Shown here piece after piece: positions 45,036 through 53,337 of a stretch of DNA of 64,000 bases. Within the stretch, counting starts at the first letter, position 1; every line of letters begins with the position of its first letter. The stretch covers positions 496,001-560,000 of the forward strand of contig CAWBUL010000006.1 of NCBI GenBank assembly GCA_963791885.1, given 5' to 3'. The DNA comes from CAVSUZ01 sp963791885 (GTDB lineage Bacteria > Pseudomonadota > Alphaproteobacteria > Acetobacterales > Acetobacteraceae). The position numbers and the translations under genes are program-made. The notes under the pieces were generated by a model. The model was not told the DNA's origin, searched no databases, and worked only from the letters and a program-made list of their open reading frames with translations.

Positions 45036-46023
45036 GGTCGTGTCCCAGTTCGTGGTGTAGGAGCTGTGGGTAAGTGGCCTGCCGGAGCGACCGCCAAGAG
45101 TACCGCCAAGAGTCTGGAGTAGGCAGGCCACTTATCCACAGCGGTGGTCACCGTGGTGCTCCTGGGTAGGGTTGGGTTGCAACACGCAACTCTGACCTGG
45201 AGGCCACCCCGATGACCGACGACATGATCACCCTTCGCGAGCTGATGGAGAAGGGTTCGGACGCGACACTGCTGCGCGAGATGATCGGCTTCGCCGCGCA
45301 GCGTCTGATGGAACTGGAGACCGAGACTCTGTGCGGTGCTGGCCACGGCGAGCGCAGCGAGAATCGGACCAACCTGCGCAACGGCTACCGGGATCGCGAC
45401 TGGCAGACACGTGCTGGGACCGTGGAGCTGCGCATACCGAAGCTACGCCGCGGCAGCTACTTTCCCGGCTTTCTGGAGCCGCGCCGGATGGCGGAGAAGG
45501 CGCTAACCGCGGTGATCCAAGAGTCCTACGTCCAGGGCATCTCAACCCGCTCGGTGGACGAGCTGGTCAAGGCGATGGGGCTGGAGGGCATCAGCAAAAG
45601 CCAAGTGTCGCGGCTCTGTGCCGAGATCGACGAGCGGGTGCAGACGTTCCTGCACCGTCCGATCGAAGGCGAGTGGCCGTATCTGTGGCTGGATGCCACC
45701 TATGTCAAAGCCCGGCGTGATCATCATATCGTCTCGGTGGCCGTGATTGTCGCCATGGCGGTCAACACGGACGGCCGTCGCGAGGTGCTGGGCATGACCA
45801 TCGGCAACAGCGAAGCCGAGCCGTTCTGGACCGAGTTCCTGCGCTCGCTCACGCGCCGCGGCCTACGCGGCGTCAAGCTGGTCATCTCCGACGCGCATGA
45901 AGGCCTGAAAGCAGCGATTGCCAAAGTGCTTGGCGCGACCTGGCAGCGCTGTCGCGTGCACTTCATGCGCAATGCCTTGGCGCATGCCGGAAAGACGCAG
46001 CGACGGATCGTCTCGGCGTGGAT
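45036..46023 (+). mobile_element. IS256 element, copy 3, right part deleted
   Basis: Left end GGTCGTGTCCCAGTTCGTGG at 45036. Identity with copy 1 stops abruptly after GGCGTGGAT at about 46023, where sequence homologous to the CHAT-protease gene begins. The right 440 bases and right inverted repeat are missing, so this copy cannot move by itself. Confidence 0.93.
45212..46023 (+). pseudogene. IS256 transposase, C-terminally truncated
   Basis: Identical in frame to the intact 399-residue transposase through RRIVSAWI; both Asp residues are kept but the catalytic Glu region (NPLERLNGEIKRR) is gone. The frame continues out of phase into the CHAT fragment to 46354, which would give a meaningless tail of about 110 residues. 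Confidence 0.92.
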
Positions 46024-46563
46024 GCCCGGTCCGGTCTGTCGCTGGCGGACGGCGTGCTGCAACTGGACATGCTGCGCCACGCGCGGCTTGACGCCATGCG
46101 GCTGGTGTTTCTCTCTGCCTGCGAGAGCGGGCTCGCTGGCGTGCGCAAGCTGCCCGAGGAGTTCATCGGCCTGCCGACGGGCCTTGTTGAAGCTGGCGCC
46201 GCCGCCGTGGTCGGCAGCCTCTGGCCGATCGGCGACACCTCCGCCTTCCTGCTTGCCCGCCGCTTCTACGACCTCATGTTTGACGCCACCGGAGAGGAAC
46301 GCATGGCGCCGGCCACGGCCCTGCGCGAGGCGTGCGCCTGGCTGCGCGGCGTGACCTTCGGCGAGCTGAAGCAGGAATTTCCGATCGCGCACTTGCCGTC
46401 GGGTCCCGTGCTCGTGCTGCGTTCGGCGCGCATGATGCCGGGCGCGCTGGAGCCGGACAGACCGGCGCCGCCCGAGGCTCCGCATCTGCCGCTCGGCCCC
46501 GACGGCGAACACCCCTTCGCCCACCCAACACACTGGGCCGCCTTCACCACCACCGGGTGCTGA
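46024..46563 (+). pseudogene. Duplicated C-terminal part of a CHAT protease
   Basis: In frame with LADGVLQLDMLRHARLDAMR it encodes LVFLSACESGLAGVRKLPEE, GLVEAGAAAVVGSLWPIGDT and HPTHWAAFTTTGC to the stop at 46563. It is a close copy, by eye about 90 percent identical, of bases 57971-58510, the end of the complete TPR-CHAT gene. The catalytic Cys is present but the catalytic His lies upstream and is missing. A start at ATG 46021 inside the junction could yield a 181-residue fragment. It retains about 25 bases of shared 3' flank. Confidence 0.85.
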
Positions 46564-46722
46564 CAGGCGCACAGGGCGCTGCCGCCCCGCATCCCAAACA
46601 TCTTGTCCTCGCTCGCGAAGCTTGCCTTGGAGACCTTGGCCCGCTTGGCGCTCGTTCCGCCGCCTCCTGGCACCCTTGCCGCGTCCTTCATCCCCGAAGG
46701 TCGCAGCAAAAGGAGAGCCATC

Positions 46723-47754
46723 GTGGCGAACATTCGCAACATCTTCGACATCGTGACCCTCCAGGCCGGAGCCCAGATGTCGCTGCCGGGCCCGTGCCCG
46801 GAGTATCGTGCGCGTCTGGACAACTGGCACCAGCACGCCGGCGTCCGGCGCTGGAGCCCGGGTCATCTTGAGGGTGATGGCACACTGCCGTTCTCTCTCG
46901 ACCTGTTGCAGATCGCCAAACATCCCCTGGTTTGCGACCGCGGCGAGGCGACGCGCCATCACCTTCTCGCGCAGCACCTCTATCGGTTCTGCCACTTCAC
47001 CGAACACCTGGAACTCGAAGCCGTGGTGCCGGCCTGCGTCAGGCTGCGGTTTGCCAATACGCCGTTTTCGGTGCCTCGCCTGCTGTCCCGCGACGCCGGT
47101 CGCGTGGCGGTTGACGAGACGTGGCATGCGGAGTGCGCAGACGATTTACGGGCCAACATCCGGTCGGCCGTTGGCGTCGAGCCGTGCCGCACCCGCACAC
47201 CGATGTTCCAGAACGTCCTGCGCGTGGTGAAGGCGGCCCTGCCGGACGGATACGACGTGTTGGCCGACCTCACCTTCAGCTGCGTGTCCGAAACGCTGAT
47301 CACGGGCAGCCTGAACAAGGTGCCTCACGACACCGCCGTTCTTCCGCTGGTCCGAGAGGTCCTTCGCGAACATGCGCGCGAGGAAGGCTACCACCACAGC
47401 ATCTTCGCGCAGGTCATCGGCGTGAAATGGGATCAGCTGACCCCAGCTCAGCGGGATGTGGTGGGTCCGCTCTACGCGATCTTCATCTCCGCCTTTCTTC
47501 AGCCGGACACGCTCGCCGAATTGGATGCCCTGGAGAGCGCAGGGTACATGGTCGTGGAAGCGCAGCGGATCGTTGAGGAGACACGCGAAGCCTCGACGGA
47601 AGAGACCCGCCGCCAACTGTGGAAGGCGGCGAGCCCGACTGTGCGGTGCATGCAGCAGCACGGCCTTCTGGATCACGCCGCCACCCGCGAAAGCTTGGAG
47701 ATGATGGAACTGTTGCCGTCAAGGCGTGAGCCTGAAACGCAGATGCCGAACTGA
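46723..47754 (+). CDS. AurF-like diiron oxygenase
   Basis: Predicted 343-residue helical protein of the AurF (p-aminobenzoate N-oxygenase) family, enzymes that use a non-haem diiron centre for N-oxygenation or related chemistry. GTG 46723 has AAAGGAGAG at good spacing. Metal-ligand motifs are visible: HFTEHLELEAVVP, DETWHAECADD (Glu132, His135, Glu137 area), and REVLREHAREEGYHHSIFAQ (Glu216, His217, Glu220, His224 area). A terminator follows at 47787. It lies 160 bases after the truncated CHAT frame on the same strand, and may once have been cotranscribed with the complete protease gene. Substrate unknown. Confidence 0.85.
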   Translation: MANIRNIFDIVTLQAGAQMSLPGPCPEYRARLDNWHQHAGVRRWSPGHLEGDGTLPFSLDLLQIAKHPLVCDRGEATRHHLLAQHLYRFCHFTEHLELEAVVPACVRLRFANTPFSVPRLLSRDAGRVAVDETWHAECADDLRANIRSAVGVEPCRTRTPMFQNVLRVVKAALPDGYDVLADLTFSCVSETLITGSLNKVPHDTAVLPLVREVLREHAREEGYHHSIFAQVIGVKWDQLTPAQRDVVGPLYAIFISAFLQPDTLAELDALESAGYMVVEAQRIVEETREASTEETRRQLWKAASPTVRCMQQHGLLDHAATRESLEMMELLPSRREPETQMPN

Positions 47755-47786
47755 TCGAGGATCGAGGATCGAGGGAATTTCAGGAT

Positions 47787-47821
47787 TGGGTCCGCGTGAA
47801 CACGCGGACCCATTCTTTTTT
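47787..47821 (+). terminator. Strong intrinsic terminator after the oxygenase gene
   Basis: Perfect 12-bp stem TGGGTCCGCGTG/CACGCGGACCCA (47787-47798 and 47801-47812) with a 2-base loop, followed by a T-rich tract at 47814-47821. The T-run is on the plus strand, matching the direction of the oxygenase gene. Confidence 0.9.
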
Positions 47822-48500
47822 GCTATCGCCATTGTCCGAGGCGAAAGTAGCGGCCAACCCAGCGGCACAGATAATACCGGCGAGCCAGTTGGCTGACTCG
47901 CAAAACTGCTTCCCCGACGCGGTGCCGCCGTGATTCGATTCCCGTCACCGAGCGCAGGCGGAGGCATGCATCGTGGCGGGACTTGCGATCAGGCGTGACA
48001 GAACATCGGCATCATTGCGTCTGTGGGCGCGGCTGGTGAAGGACCCGCGCGCGGCCTCACGCGCCTTTGCAATCGCCAATGCGCTGGAAGGCATGTCGCG
48101 CGCCGAGGCGGCGCGTCTTGCGGGCATGGAGCGCCAGGCTCTGCGCGATGCGGTCGTTCGCTACAACGCCGAGGGTGTGGACGGCCTGAGCGACCGGCCG
48201 CGCATCCGCCCCTCGCGCCTGACCGAGGGCCAGCAGGCTGCGTTGCGGGCGCTGATCCTGCGCGGACCTGACCCCGAGTGCGATGGTGTTTCGAGTTGGA
48301 CCCGTGCCGACATCGCCGATCTGATCGAGGCGCGATTTGGCCACCGCTATCACGTCTCGAGCCTGAGCAAGATCCTGCGCGCGCTCGGCTTCTCGCGACA
48401 AAAGACGCGGCCCAGCCATCCGAATGCCGACCCGAAGGTCCGCGCGGCCTGGCTAAAAAAAGGTAAGCGCTGCGAGAGAGACTCTATTGATTGCTGGCTT

Positions 48501-48600
48501 GGCGATCTACGGCAGCCACCGGGCAACCGCCTGGAGCCGTTGAAAGACGACCGGCTTGGCCAGCACAGCATCCGCGTCAATGACCAGTGGCGGTTGTGGT
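48501..48600 (+). pseudogene. HigB/RelE toxin fragment inside IS66
   Basis: Plus-strand frame GDLRQPPGNRLEPLKDDRLG then QHSIRVNDQWRLW matches the central and C-terminal core of HigB-type RelE-fold toxins, where the R..QWR residues contribute to mRNA cleavage. Both ends are missing and no antitoxin follows. It lies between the IS66 end and the accessory gene, so the element captured it as passenger DNA. Confidence 0.7.
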
Positions 48601-48610
48601 TGACGCCGAT

Positions 48611-48943
48611 TTATTGCCGTTGGATGCGCAGGCGCTTCACTCGGTGTTTCTGGTAGGCGAGGATTTCTCGGGTAAACGGTAGACGTGGGTCGAATCGGAG
48701 GGGCGTGATGGAGGCAAACACCGCCTCAGCCGTTTCGGCTGGTGCCTCGAGGCGGCAGACGATGCCGCCTTCATCGCCCGCATAGCTGATCCAAGTCACT
48801 TTGCAGTCTGTCGGCATGGTGACGCCGCGTTGTTGGCGAAGCGTCATTTGCACTTCGGGGGTCAGGCGCGCCGGTATTGGCAAAGCTGCGCCGAGCCGCT
48901 CCATCAAACGTTCAACTTTCTCGGGGTGGTCGATTGTCGTCAT
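48611..48943 (-). CDS. IS66-associated accessory protein
   Basis: 110-residue protein starting MTTIDHPEKVERLMERLGAA at ATG 48943, in a 4-base ATGA overlap with the tnpC stop. It contains TMPTDCKVTWISYAGDEGGI and VCRLEAPAETAEAVFASITP and ends with a basic tail (KHRVKRLRIQRQ). Similar short proteins accompany IS66-type elements in alphaproteobacteria (recalled); function unknown. The coupling indicates it is made together with the transposase. Confidence 0.7.
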   Translation of the reverse strand: MTTIDHPEKVERLMERLGAALPIPARLTPEVQMTLRQQRGVTMPTDCKVTWISYAGDEGGIVCRLEAPAETAEAVFASITPLRFDPRLPFTREILAYQKHRVKRLRIQRQ

Positions 48944-50532
48944 GCCGCCAAGTCCATGGCGGAGCTGTTCGGGTCGCACCAATTCCACGGCAGCAGGTCT
49001 TGTAATTCGTTTGCCTTGGTGCGCCACGAGACGATGCGTTCGAGCACATCGGTGAGCCAGGCCATTGGTTCGACGCCGTTGAGCTTGGCGGTCTGGATGA
49101 GCGTCATCGCGATTGCCCAATGACGGGCGCCGCCGTCGGAACCAGCGAAGAGTGCCGCCTTTCTTGTCATCGGTATCGGCCTGATGGCGCGCTCAACGAT
49201 GTTCGAGTCCATCTCTACGCGGCCATCGTCGAGGAACACGACAAGACCGGACCAGTGCCGCAATGCGTAGCGCATGGCAATGGCGAGATCGGACGCACCT
49301 GACACGCGCGGTAGATAATCTTCCAGCCAGGCGTGCAGAGCCTCCACGATCGGTCGACTTCGCTCCTGCCGCACCTGTCGTCGATGTTCTGCCGATTGGC
49401 CCCGGATCTCGGCCTCGATGCGGTATAGCGTTCGGATGCGTGCCAACACCTCGGCAGCAAGCGGGGACTTGGTGGAGACATAGAAGTCATAAAAGCCGCG
49501 CCGCATATGCGCCCAGCAGAATGCCAAGCGCACCGAAGCGTCGGCACGATCACCGGCCAATCGCTTGAAGCCGTTGTAGCCATCAACCTGCAGTACCCCC
49601 TTGAAGCACGCCAGGTGCTTGGCTGGGTGCGCGCCCTTGTGGTCCTCCGAATAGACATATGCAGCCGCCGGGTGGCTCTCGCCTCCCCACGGCCGATCGT
49701 CGACCGCATAACACCACAGACACCCTTTCTTGGTTCGGCCACGGCCAGGGTCGAGCACGGGCAAGGACGTATCGTCGGCGAATAGCTTGTTCGAGGCCAG
49801 GACGGTGGCGACGATCAGGTCATACAGCGGCGTCAACCACCAGCAAGCACGACCGACCCAGTTGCTCAACGTCGAACGATCCAGCACCACACCTTGGCGA
49901 GCCAGCATCTGCGTCTGGCGGTACAGGGGCAGCCCGTCACAGAACTTGCTCACCACGACATGCGTGATCAGCGCTTCAGTCGCCATACCGCCATCGACCG
50001 GCCGCTCGGGTGCCGGCGCAACCACCATGACGCCGTCACAGGTGCGGCACACATAGCGGGGACGGCGTGTGACCCGCACCCGCAACTGCGCCGGAGCGAT
50101 GTCGAGCTGCTCAGTGCGGAGTTCACCGATCACCTGCAGCGACCCGCCACAACACGGGCAATCATGGTCTTCGATGTCGATCACCACCTCGTCGCGCGGC
50201 AAATCAGCAGGCAACGCACCATGATTGCGATGGGCTCGAGCGCCGCGCCGCCCACGCCGCTGATTCGCAGCATCTTCAGCCGCCTCTTGCCCGGCTTGGT
50301 TCTCAGCAATCGTCTGTTCCAGATCTTCCAGCCCGAACTGCAGCTGATCGTCGGTCAACTGCTCGGAACGGCGACCGAAGCGATGGCGGAGCAGGCGCTG
50401 GATCAGCATCCGGAGCTTATCGTTCTCAGCGTGCAGTTCGCCATGTTGCTGCGCCGCCGCGGTCACGACATCCCGCAGCATCTGCTGCAGGAGTTTCGCA
50501 TCGTCCGGCAATCGTTCGAGATCGATCTGCAC
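48940..50532 (-). CDS. tnpC: IS66 transposase TnpC
   Basis: About 530-residue DDE transposase. GTG 50532 (MQIDLERLPDDAKLLQQMLR) is preferred over the longer open frame to 50736, whose first 68 codons are Arg/Pro-rich and not family-like. Features in order: leucine-zipper-like helix (HGELHAENDKLRMLIQRLLR), zinc finger (HDCPCCGGSLQVIGE, CRTCDGVMVV), the central core with KLFADDTSLPVLDPGRGRTK, LQVDGYNGFKRLAGD, CWAHMRRGFYDFYV, and the final Glu in EMDSNIVERAIRPI. It appears intact. Confidence 0.9.
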   Translation of the reverse strand: MQIDLERLPDDAKLLQQMLRDVVTAAAQQHGELHAENDKLRMLIQRLLRHRFGRRSEQLTDDQLQFGLEDLEQTIAENQAGQEAAEDAANQRRGRRGARAHRNHGALPADLPRDEVVIDIEDHDCPCCGGSLQVIGELRTEQLDIAPAQLRVRVTRRPRYVCRTCDGVMVVAPAPERPVDGGMATEALITHVVVSKFCDGLPLYRQTQMLARQGVVLDRSTLSNWVGRACWWLTPLYDLIVATVLASNKLFADDTSLPVLDPGRGRTKKGCLWCYAVDDRPWGGESHPAAAYVYSEDHKGAHPAKHLACFKGVLQVDGYNGFKRLAGDRADASVRLAFCWAHMRRGFYDFYVSTKSPLAAEVLARIRTLYRIEAEIRGQSAEHRRQVRQERSRPIVEALHAWLEDYLPRVSGASDLAIAMRYALRHWSGLVVFLDDGRVEMDSNIVERAIRPIPMTRKAALFAGSDGGARHWAIAMTLIQTAKLNGVEPMAWLTDVLERIVSWRTKANELQDLLPWNWCDPNSSAMDLAA

Positions 50533-50596
50533 AGCAGAATGATGATCGACGCCGCCGCGTCGACGCCAGTGTTTCCGGCGGGGTTCAGCCCATTTT

Positions 50597-50947
50597 CTAT
50601 CCCGCCAGCAAGGGGCGGCGGCGGGGCACCGGCGCGCGCCACTCGCAGCCGTCGAGCAACGCCACCAATTGCGCCGGCGACAGCGAGATCCGACCGGTCG
50701 TGGTGGCAGACGGCCAGTGGAATTGGCCTTGTTCAAGCCGTTTCGTCAGCATGCAAAGGCCGAGCCCGTCATGCCAGATCAGCTTGATCAAGCCAGAACG
50801 ACGGCCGCGGAAGGCATACACTGAGCCATCGAACGGGTCCTCCGACAGGCTCTGTTGCACCAGCATGGCCAGGCCCACGGCACCTTTCCGCATGTCGGTG
50901 ACGCCACAGGCCAGATAGACACGCGCGCTTGGTGACAGTGCGATCAT
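50597..50947 (-). CDS. tnpB: IS66 protein TnpB
   Basis: 116-residue IS66 Orf2: MIALSPSARVYLACGVTDMR, KGAVGLAMLVQQSLSEDPFD, GSVYAFRGRRSGLIKLIWHD and GLGLCMLTKRLEQGQFHWP. Required with TnpA and TnpC for transposition; its exact role is unknown. ATG 50947 overlaps the tnpA stop by four bases. Confidence 0.93.
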   Translation of the reverse strand: MIALSPSARVYLACGVTDMRKGAVGLAMLVQQSLSEDPFDGSVYAFRGRRSGLIKLIWHDGLGLCMLTKRLEQGQFHWPSATTTGRISLSPAQLVALLDGCEWRAPVPRRRPLLAG

Positions 50948-51438
50948 CGACCATCCAGCGCGCCGAGAACGCGACGCAAGGCCCGACCATCGACCGCTGC
51001 ATCGACGCGCACCAACACACCATTTGGCAGCACGATCTCGATCAGTCCGTCCGAACCTGACCTCGTCGCTGGCAACGGGCCAGGATCCACTGGAGCCGCA
51101 GATTCACCGCCGGCCAGTGACTGCAGCACGGGAGCCAGTTCGACCCGCGCAAAGCTCGGCGCTGATGCAGCCACCACGCGGGCCTGTCCTCCCAGCACTT
51201 GCTGGCGCCACGAATAAAGCAGGCCACTGCTGATCGCGTATTTACGCGCCACCTCGCTCGGCGTCAGCTCCGGACCCAGGCTCTCCGCCACGATCGCGCG
51301 CTTCTGCTCCGGCGTCCAACTACGGCGGCGTTCGCGCGCCAGAACCTCAACACGTCCGCGCCCGGTACCCCTACGACCTATCGTACGGACGTCCTCAACT
51401 TCCGCTTCGGCAATCTCACGCGACAGGGCCTCCTCCAT
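50944..51438 (-). CDS. tnpA: IS66 protein TnpA, HTH
   Basis: 164-residue IS66 Orf1 with a transposase HTH_8-like region: RRRSWTPEQKRAIVAESLGP, ELTPSEVARKYAISSGLLYS and WRQQVLGGQ. The C-terminal part ends LIEIVLPNGVLVRVDAAVDG, typical of this family. First gene of the tnpA-tnpB-tnpC-accessory operon. Confidence 0.92.
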   Translation of the reverse strand: MEEALSREIAEAEVEDVRTIGRRGTGRGRVEVLARERRRSWTPEQKRAIVAESLGPELTPSEVARKYAISSGLLYSWRQQVLGGQARVVAASAPSFARVELAPVLQSLAGGESAAPVDPGPLPATRSGSDGLIEIVLPNGVLVRVDAAVDGRALRRVLGALDGR

Positions 51439-52168
51439 GACCGACTTCGATCACAACGAAGACCAATGCCGCAATACGTCGCCGCGCACCGCTTACAAAA
51501 AAAGGAGCTGCCCGCAGCCCTCGCCCGGATTGCGCAGGCGCATCCGGACAAGCGGATCGCGCTCTATTTCCAGGATGAGGCTAGATTTGGCCAGAAAGGC
51601 CGGTCCTGCCGGCGCTGGTGGCTGCGCGGGCAGCGTCCGACCGGGCCGGTCGATCAGCGCTACACCTTCGCATATGCCTTCGCGGCGATCGAACCGATCA
51701 CCGGGCGGGATTTCTGCCTGGTGCTGCCAGCGGTCTCGACCGCGGCGATGAGCGAGTTCCTGCGCCGCTTCGCAGCGACGCTGTCTGATGACGAACACGC
51801 AGTCATGCTGCTCGACGGCGCCGGCTGGCACATCAGCAACGCCTTGGCCGTCCCGCCGAATGTGACGCTGCTGCGCCTGCCGCCTTACTCGCCGGAGTTA
51901 AATCCAGTCGAAAGGGTCTGGCTTTACCTGCGCGAGCGCCACCTCTCGCACCGCGTGCACGAGGGATATGCCGCCATCATCGATGCCGTGTGCGACGCGA
52001 TATGCCGGCTGACGCCCCAGCGGCTCCGGTCGCTCTGCGGATATCCATGGATCAGAGAGGTCATCGGATAGACTCGGCGGTATAAGTTGTCCTTACTCGC
52101 GCAGCTTGGCGACGCCCGTTCCGGAAAAATTACTCTGCCACCCGAAACAACGTCGTGGAGCCCAGACC

Positions 52169-53128
52169 ATGAGCCTCGCTCGCTCTTTCTGCAAATTGGA
52201 TCAACGCGATCAGACCGAGGACTTCGCGAAGCCTCTGGCCAAATCACGCGAGGTGCTGAATCACCATATCGACTTTACGATCTGGAATGATTTTGCACTT
52301 CGTCCGGATGACATCGTCATCGCGACCTACATGAAAACAGGTACGACGTGGATGCAGCAGATCGTGTCACAACTCCTGACAGACGGCGCGGCGTGCGCCT
52401 CGCCAGCAGCCTTGTCGCCATGGCTCGACTATCGCATTCACGATCGAGCAGCGATCTTGGCCGCCATGGAGGCGCAATCCGGACGACGGTACATCAAGAC
52501 GCATTTGCCGGCCGATGCGCTAGTCTACTCTCCATCTGTCAAGTATATCTACGTCGCTCGGGATGGGCGTGATGTTCTTTGGAGTATCTTCCACCACTAT
52601 ACGTCGATCACTGACGCTACCTTTTATGCCCTGAACGAGACGCCGGGTCGGGTCGGACCGCCGTTTCCCCGTATCGAAAAACCCGTGCGGGAGTACTTCC
52701 TCGATTGGCTTGAGCTAGACGGATATCCGTTCTGGTCATTTTGGGACCATATCCGAAGCTGGTGGATGCGGCGACATCTGCCGAATGTCCTCCTGGTTCA
52801 TCATGCCAGTCTCACGCGCGATCTCAGGCACGAGGTTGAACGCGTCGCAGCGCACCTCGACGTTCACGTCGATCCCAGGCGGTGGGACAACATCTTCGCG
52901 CACTGTTCCATCGAGTTCATGCGAGCCAACGCGACTCGGGTTGTGCCACGCGGCGGTAAGGCCTTTGTCGGCGGCGCGTCCACGTTTTTGGCCAACGGTG
53001 GGGTCAATCAGCGGTGGCATGACGTCCTGACAGCCAAGGATTGCGACCGTTACGAGAGCCGTGCGCTCCGCGAACTTGGTCCTGAATGCGCCGCTTGGCT
53101 CGCGCAGGCTGTCTCGCGGAGGCCGTGA
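52169..53128 (+). CDS. Sulfotransferase
   Basis: Predicted 319-residue cytosolic-type sulfotransferase moving a sulfonate group from PAPS to an unknown acceptor alcohol or amine. ATG 52169 is preceded by GGAG. The 5'-phosphosulfate-binding loop ATYMKTGTTWMQQIV (Lys56-Trp61) and the 3'-phosphate-binding strand YIYVARDGRDVLWSIFHHYT near residue 128 are intact, as is the RGGKAFVGGASTFLANGGVN-like C-terminal loop (PRGGKAFVGG, then NGGVNQRWHDVLT). It is 97 bases after the IS630 element, so it may be a cargo gene. No PAPS-synthesis genes are nearby. It precedes the CHAT operon by 209 bases but a functional link is not evident. Confidence 0.9.
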   Translation: MSLARSFCKLDQRDQTEDFAKPLAKSREVLNHHIDFTIWNDFALRPDDIVIATYMKTGTTWMQQIVSQLLTDGAACASPAALSPWLDYRIHDRAAILAAMEAQSGRRYIKTHLPADALVYSPSVKYIYVARDGRDVLWSIFHHYTSITDATFYALNETPGRVGPPFPRIEKPVREYFLDWLELDGYPFWSFWDHIRSWWMRRHLPNVLLVHHASLTRDLRHEVERVAAHLDVHVDPRRWDNIFAHCSIEFMRANATRVVPRGGKAFVGGASTFLANGGVNQRWHDVLTAKDCDRYESRALRELGPECAAWLAQAVSRRP

Positions 53129-53337
53129 AGGATGCAGTGGGTGACCACCTCCAATATGTTCGTCGCCTGACCTTCAACACCGTTTCGCTGTGCGGAGCGG
53201 TCGCCGTCCGTGCCTTGTCAAGCGGCGAGGCTCGGGCGGCGGCCAAGCGGCACAAGCTGCCAAACTTCATGGCGACTGACACGCGTATCGCCCGCGCCTA
53301 TCGTTGCCTCAGCACCGTCCGATTGCCGAGGTCGTTC

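Larger units (their letters stand above)
48463..51496 (-). mobile_element. IS66-family element, 3,034 bp, AAAAAAAG duplication
   Basis: Ends GTAAGCGCTGCG (48463) and, inward from 51496, GTAAGCGGTGCG, the typical IS66 terminus. The 8-bp target duplication AAAAAAAG occurs at 48455-48462 and 51497-51504. tnpA, tnpB, tnpC and an accessory gene are on the minus strand, overlapping or closely spaced. It appears complete and recent. Confidence 0.95.
47973..52071 (+). pseudogene. IS630 transposase interrupted by IS66
   Basis: First part (GTG 47973, GGCGGAGG upstream) has the HTH region SRAEAARLAGMERQALRDAV, VDGLSDRPR and a second helical part ending VRAAWLKK at 48462. After IS66 the catalytic part reads KELPAALARIAQAHPDKRIA, LYFQDEARFGQKG, VMLLDGAGWHISNALA and LPPYSPELNPVERVWLYLRE with the DDE triad. 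Removing IS66 and one AAAAAAAG copy joins the halves in the +1 frame, not in phase: six As instead of seven would restore it. Either slippage on the A-run is used or one A was gained. Confidence 0.88.
47874..52084 (+). mobile_element. IS630-family element carrying IS66
   Basis: Approximate ends are suggested by matching terminal words ATACCGGCGAGCC (near 47874) and, inward from about 52084, ATACCGCCGAGTC. The element holds one transposase gene split by the 3,034-bp IS66; without it the length would be about 1.2 kb, normal for IS630. Exact ends and TA duplication need alignment to intact copies. Confidence 0.7.

Noticed and set aside
45212..46354. 380-residue 'fusion' of IS256 transposase with a C-terminal extension
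   Set aside because: The extension reads the CHAT fragment in the wrong frame; it is a junction artefact, not a functional fusion.
45724..47127. 467-codon minus-strand frame across IS256 copy 3 and the CHAT fragment
   Set aside because: Spans an IS junction, and the plus-strand genes there are recognisable; the minus translation has no domain.
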